Source of the DNA: Sva-07 sp031430875 | GTDB taxonomy: Bacteria; Actinomycetota; Acidimicrobiia; Acidimicrobiales; Ilumatobacteraceae | Length of the DNA stretch: 7,661 bases | Direction of reading: 5' to 3' | Assembly: GCA_031430875.1 (NCBI GenBank) | Contig: JANPCI010000306.1 | Location: 1 to 7,661 of the forward strand | Shown here: positions 5,188-7,661 of the stretch, piece after piece | How positions within the stretch are numbered: the stretch's first letter is position 1 | Layout of the letters: every line of letters starts with the position of its first letter | Position numbers and translations under genes: made by a program | Notes under the pieces: model-generated | The model's database searches: none | What the model was told of the DNA's origin: nothing | Seen by the model: only the letters and a program-made list of their open reading frames with translations

Positions 5188-6533
5188 CCGCCATCGACTA
5201 CACCCAGCGCCCGACGTTGACGTACCAGGAGTTGCTCGACACCGACAGCCACGAGGTCCCCGACGTGCTGCGGTGGTTCTCGCCGATGCCGCCGAGCGAG
5301 GCCGACGTGCCGGTTGAGCGCTACACGAGCGCCGAGTTCCATCGGCTCGAGGTCGACAAGGTGTGGACCAAGGTCTGGCAGATGGCCTGTCGCGAGGAGG
5401 ACATTCCAGAGATCGGTGACCATCTCTCGTACGACATCGTCGGTCGCTCGATCCTCGTCGTACGCACCGAACTGGGCGACATCAAGGCCTACCACAACGT
5501 CTGCCCACACCGCGGCCGACGTCTCAAGGAGTCGCCGGGCCGCGACACCGAGCTGCGCTGCGCGTTCCACGGCTTCGCCTGGGAGCTCAACGGGTGCCTG
5601 AAGCAGGTTCCGTGTCAGTGGGACTTCCCGCGGCTCGAACCCGACGAGTGGTCGCTGCCAGAAGTGAAGGTCGGCACGTGGGGCGGCTTCGTGTTCATCA
5701 ACATGGACCCCGACTGCGACACCCTCGAGTCGCACCTCGGCGACCTGAGCCGGCACTTCGACCGCTGGCCGCTGGAGGATCGATACAAGGAGGCCCACGT
5801 CGCCAAGGTGATGGACTGCAACTGGAAGGTGGCCCAGGAGGCCTTCATGGAGGCGTTCCATGTCGTTGCAACGCACCCCCAGTTGCTCCCGAGCCTCGGT
5901 GACGCCATCTCGCAGTACGACGTCTTCGGCAACTTCAGTCGGGCGATCACGCCGAACGGTGTGCCCAGCCCGCATGTCACCTGGGTGCCGACCCAGCAGG
6001 ACATCTTCGACGCGATGAGCGACCGCAACCTCGACGAACCACCCAAGCAGATCGTGCCCGACGGCGAGACGGCCCGCCATCTCGGCGCAGAGGCCGCTCG
6101 AGAGTCGCTGCGACCGGCCCTCGGCGACCGTGTCGACGAACTCTGTGATGGCGAGCTGACCGAGAGCATCTACTACACGGTCTTCCCGAACTTCCATCCA
6201 TGGGGCGCGTACAACAGGATCGTCTACCGGTTCCGGCCCTACGGCAACGACCATCGGCGATCGATCATGGAGTGCATGTTCCTGTCGCCGTTCCCGGGTG
6301 ACGAGCGCCCTCCGGCGGCGCCGATCCACTGGCTGGCCGACGATGAGGATTGGACCGTCGCCACCGAGTTGGGCATGCTGGGCCGGGTGTTCAACCAAGA
6401 TGTGTACAACGTGCCGCAGGTGCAGCTGGGCCTCGAAGCGATGGTCCGACCGGGAGTGATGTTCGCCGACTACCAGGAAACCAAGCCGCGGCACTTCCAT
6501 GCGCTGCTCGGTGAGTGGGTGGCGCGTGACTGA
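5184..6533 (+). CDS. Rieske non-heme iron oxygenase, alpha-type subunit
   Basis: A 449-residue ring-hydroxylating oxygenase large subunit of usual length. The Rieske [2Fe-2S] domain has Cys107-x-His109 and Cys126-x2-His129, separated by 16 residues. The catalytic domain carries NWKVAQEAFMEAFHVVATH with His226-x4-His231 as mononuclear-iron ligands and Glu223 at the place of the bridging acid (Asp205 in naphthalene dioxygenase). Asp406 in NQDVYNVPQVQLGL is the likely third iron ligand. Such enzymes activate O2 with electrons from a ferredoxin or reductase to hydroxylate, dihydroxylate or demethylate hydrophobic substrates. No dedicated beta subunit or reductase is seen next to it, so it may be an alpha-only type; the nearby SnoaL-like protein shares the beta-subunit fold. 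It is translationally coupled to the 77-residue gene upstream and is followed directly by a P450. The substrate cannot be told from the sequence. Confidence 0.93.
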   Translation: MTAIDYTQRPTLTYQELLDTDSHEVPDVLRWFSPMPPSEADVPVERYTSAEFHRLEVDKVWTKVWQMACREEDIPEIGDHLSYDIVGRSILVVRTELGDIKAYHNVCPHRGRRLKESPGRDTELRCAFHGFAWELNGCLKQVPCQWDFPRLEPDEWSLPEVKVGTWGGFVFINMDPDCDTLESHLGDLSRHFDRWPLEDRYKEAHVAKVMDCNWKVAQEAFMEAFHVVATHPQLLPSLGDAISQYDVFGNFSRAITPNGVPSPHVTWVPTQQDIFDAMSDRNLDEPPKQIVPDGETARHLGAEAARESLRPALGDRVDELCDGELTESIYYTVFPNFHPWGAYNRIVYRFRPYGNDHRRSIMECMFLSPFPGDERPPAAPIHWLADDEDWTVATELGMLGRVFNQDVYNVPQVQLGLEAMVRPGVMFADYQETKPRHFHALLGEWVARD

Positions 6534-6534
6534 C

Positions 6535-7661
6535 ATGGTCACGTTCGATGCGACCGACCCCTCGGTCGTCCAGTGTCCGTACCCGCACTATCGCGAGATG
6601 CGCGACCACGCGCCGGTTCTCGAACTCGACGGTGCGCCCTTCGGGCGGCATGGCGAGCGAATCTTCGCCGTGTCGCGACACAGCGACATCAAGCGGATCC
6701 TCCACGACCCCACCACGTTCTCGTCGAGGTTCGGATCACCGGCAGCGAAGCCGTCGCCCGAGCTGCTCGCTCGGCTGAGATCGGTGATTGCCGACGGTTG
6801 GCCGAACGTGCCGACCATGCTGACCGTCGACCCACCCGCGCACACCAGGTACCGACGTCTCGTCTCGATGGCGTTCACGCCGAAGCGGGTCAATCTGTTG
6901 GCACCGGCCATCGAAGCCATCTGCGAGAACCTCGTCGCCGGATTCGAGCGCGCCCCGCGCGTCGACTTCCATGGGAAGTTCGCCGTTCCTCTACCGGTGC
7001 GGGCGGTTGCGGTGATCCTCGAAGTGCCCGAGACCCGCCAGGCCGACTTCAAACGATGGGCCGACTCCTCGGTCGCGGCGATCGGTCGCACGATCAGCGA
7101 CGACGAGCGCATCGCCGCCGAACGCGACATCGTCGAGCAGCAGCAGTACTTCGCGAGCGAACTCGACGCCCGCCGTGATGCGCCTCGTGACGACTTCCTG
7201 ACCGACCTCCTCACCGCCGAGCTGGCCCCGGACGACGGTGTCGAGGGTGGCCCGCTCGACATGGCCGAGATGCTCTCGATCATCCGCCAGATCCAGGTGG
7301 CCGGCAGCGAGACCACCGCGAGTCTGATGGCCGACCTGATGGTGCTGCTCGCCGATCATCCCGACGAATGGGAGCGGCTGAAGGCCGACCCGTCGCACGC
7401 GACAGCGATCGTCGAGGAGGGCCTTCGGTGGGCGAGCCCCAACCAGGGGCTCTTCCGCATCGTCACCGTCGACACCGAGATCTCCGGCACACCGATCGCC
7501 GCAGGTTCGACACTGTGGGTCATGTATGGCTCGGCCGACCACGACGACCGTCTCTTCGACGACCCGGAGGCCTTCCGTCCCGACCGGCCGGGGCTGAGCA
7601 ACCACATCGCGTTCGGCCACGGCATCCACTTCTGTCTGGGCGCCGCCCTGGCACGACTCGA
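6535..7661 (+). CDS. Cytochrome P450, C-terminal end cut by window edge
   Basis: Open to the right edge; 375 residues are visible, so roughly the last 25-40 of a typical 400-410 aa bacterial P450 are missing. Seen in order: TVDPPAHTRYRRLVSMAFTP (C-helix region), the I-helix oxygen-activation motif AGSETT (residues 256-261, with Glu259-Thr260 as acid-alcohol pair), the K-helix E295-GL-R298, and the heme loop FGHGIHFCLG with Cys367 as axial ligand. All key residues are intact. It is soluble, with no membrane anchor, and needs a ferredoxin and reductase that are not next to it here. Start taken at ATG 6535, one base after the Rieske stop (TGACATG); an in-frame GTG at 6526 would add three residues, overlap the Rieske end by eight bases, and is nearly as likely. 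It is co-transcribed with the Rieske gene, suggesting two oxygenation steps on one substrate. The CYP family is not assignable by eye. Confidence 0.93.
   Translation, partial: MVTFDATDPSVVQCPYPHYREMRDHAPVLELDGAPFGRHGERIFAVSRHSDIKRILHDPTTFSSRFGSPAAKPSPELLARLRSVIADGWPNVPTMLTVDPPAHTRYRRLVSMAFTPKRVNLLAPAIEAICENLVAGFERAPRVDFHGKFAVPLPVRAVAVILEVPETRQADFKRWADSSVAAIGRTISDDERIAAERDIVEQQQYFASELDARRDAPRDDFLTDLLTAELAPDDGVEGGPLDMAEMLSIIRQIQVAGSETTASLMADLMVLLADHPDEWERLKADPSHATAIVEEGLRWASPNQGLFRIVTVDTEISGTPIAAGSTLWVMYGSADHDDRLFDDPEAFRPDRPGLSNHIAFGHGIHFCLGAALARL

Noticed and set aside
5166..6542. 458-codon open frame on the minus strand
   Set aside because: Antisense to the Rieske oxygenase; its product is His/Val/Arg-rich with no recognisable motif, while the plus strand has all cluster and iron ligands.
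1..7661. Mobile element, CRISPR array, tRNA or toxin-antitoxin pair
   Set aside because: No regularly spaced repeats beyond the three 17-bp copies, no terminal inverted repeats, transposase or integrase motifs, and no cloverleaf-like segment were seen.

Overview
This 7.66 kb stretch is GC-rich, has strong G/C third-position bias and is almost fully coding. It mixes ATGA/TGATG-type gene overlaps with Shine-Dalgarno (SD) starts and one apparently leaderless start. That fits a high-GC actinobacterium. The gene mix (short-chain dehydrogenases, SnoaL-like protein, VOC protein, Rieske oxygenase, P450, CHK-type kinase) recalls the lipid, steroid or xenobiotic catabolic islands of Mycobacteriales and Acidimicrobiia. 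An Ilumatobacter-like origin is an inference from style, not something the sequence proves. I see no tRNA, rRNA, CRISPR array, insertion sequence or integrase, and no gene-free stretch longer than 100 bases.

Layout. (1) 1-205: the C-terminal end of a small Rieske [2Fe-2S] ferredoxin. Its stop codon lies in the first copy of a three-copy 17-bp tandem repeat (201-251). (2) 288-2206: a CHK/APH-type phosphotransferase and an SDR joined by a 4-base ATGA overlap, probably transcribed from a leaderless promoter at 275-280. (3) 2209-2733, minus strand: a VOC (glyoxalase-fold) protein whose stop is two bases from the convergent SDR stop. (4) 2734-2820: a divergent intergenic region with a 9-bp inverted repeat that brackets a TATGGT -10 box, a likely repressor operator. 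(5) 2821-4858: an SDR-SDR-SnoaL operon with overlapping stop and start codons. (6) 4859-4953: a gap with twin TGATCA palindromes around a small hairpin. (7) 4954-7661: a 77-residue uncharacterised small protein translationally coupled to a Rieske oxygenase alpha-type subunit, then a cytochrome P450 that runs off the right end.

How the genes could work together (inference): the Rieske oxygenase and the P450 would introduce oxygen into a hydrophobic or alicyclic/aromatic substrate. The three SDRs, two with NAD-type and one with NADP-type cofactor determinants, would oxidise the resulting hydroxyls. The SnoaL-like and VOC proteins could carry out dehydration, isomerisation or ring-opening steps. 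The kinase may phosphorylate a hydroxylated intermediate or an unrelated small alcohol. The left-edge ferredoxin could supply electrons, but no reductase is visible. The substrate cannot be read from the sequence. The least explained elements are the 77-residue protein in front of the Rieske gene, the operator-like repeat at 2760-2792, and an SDR whose usual catalytic Asn is a Leu.
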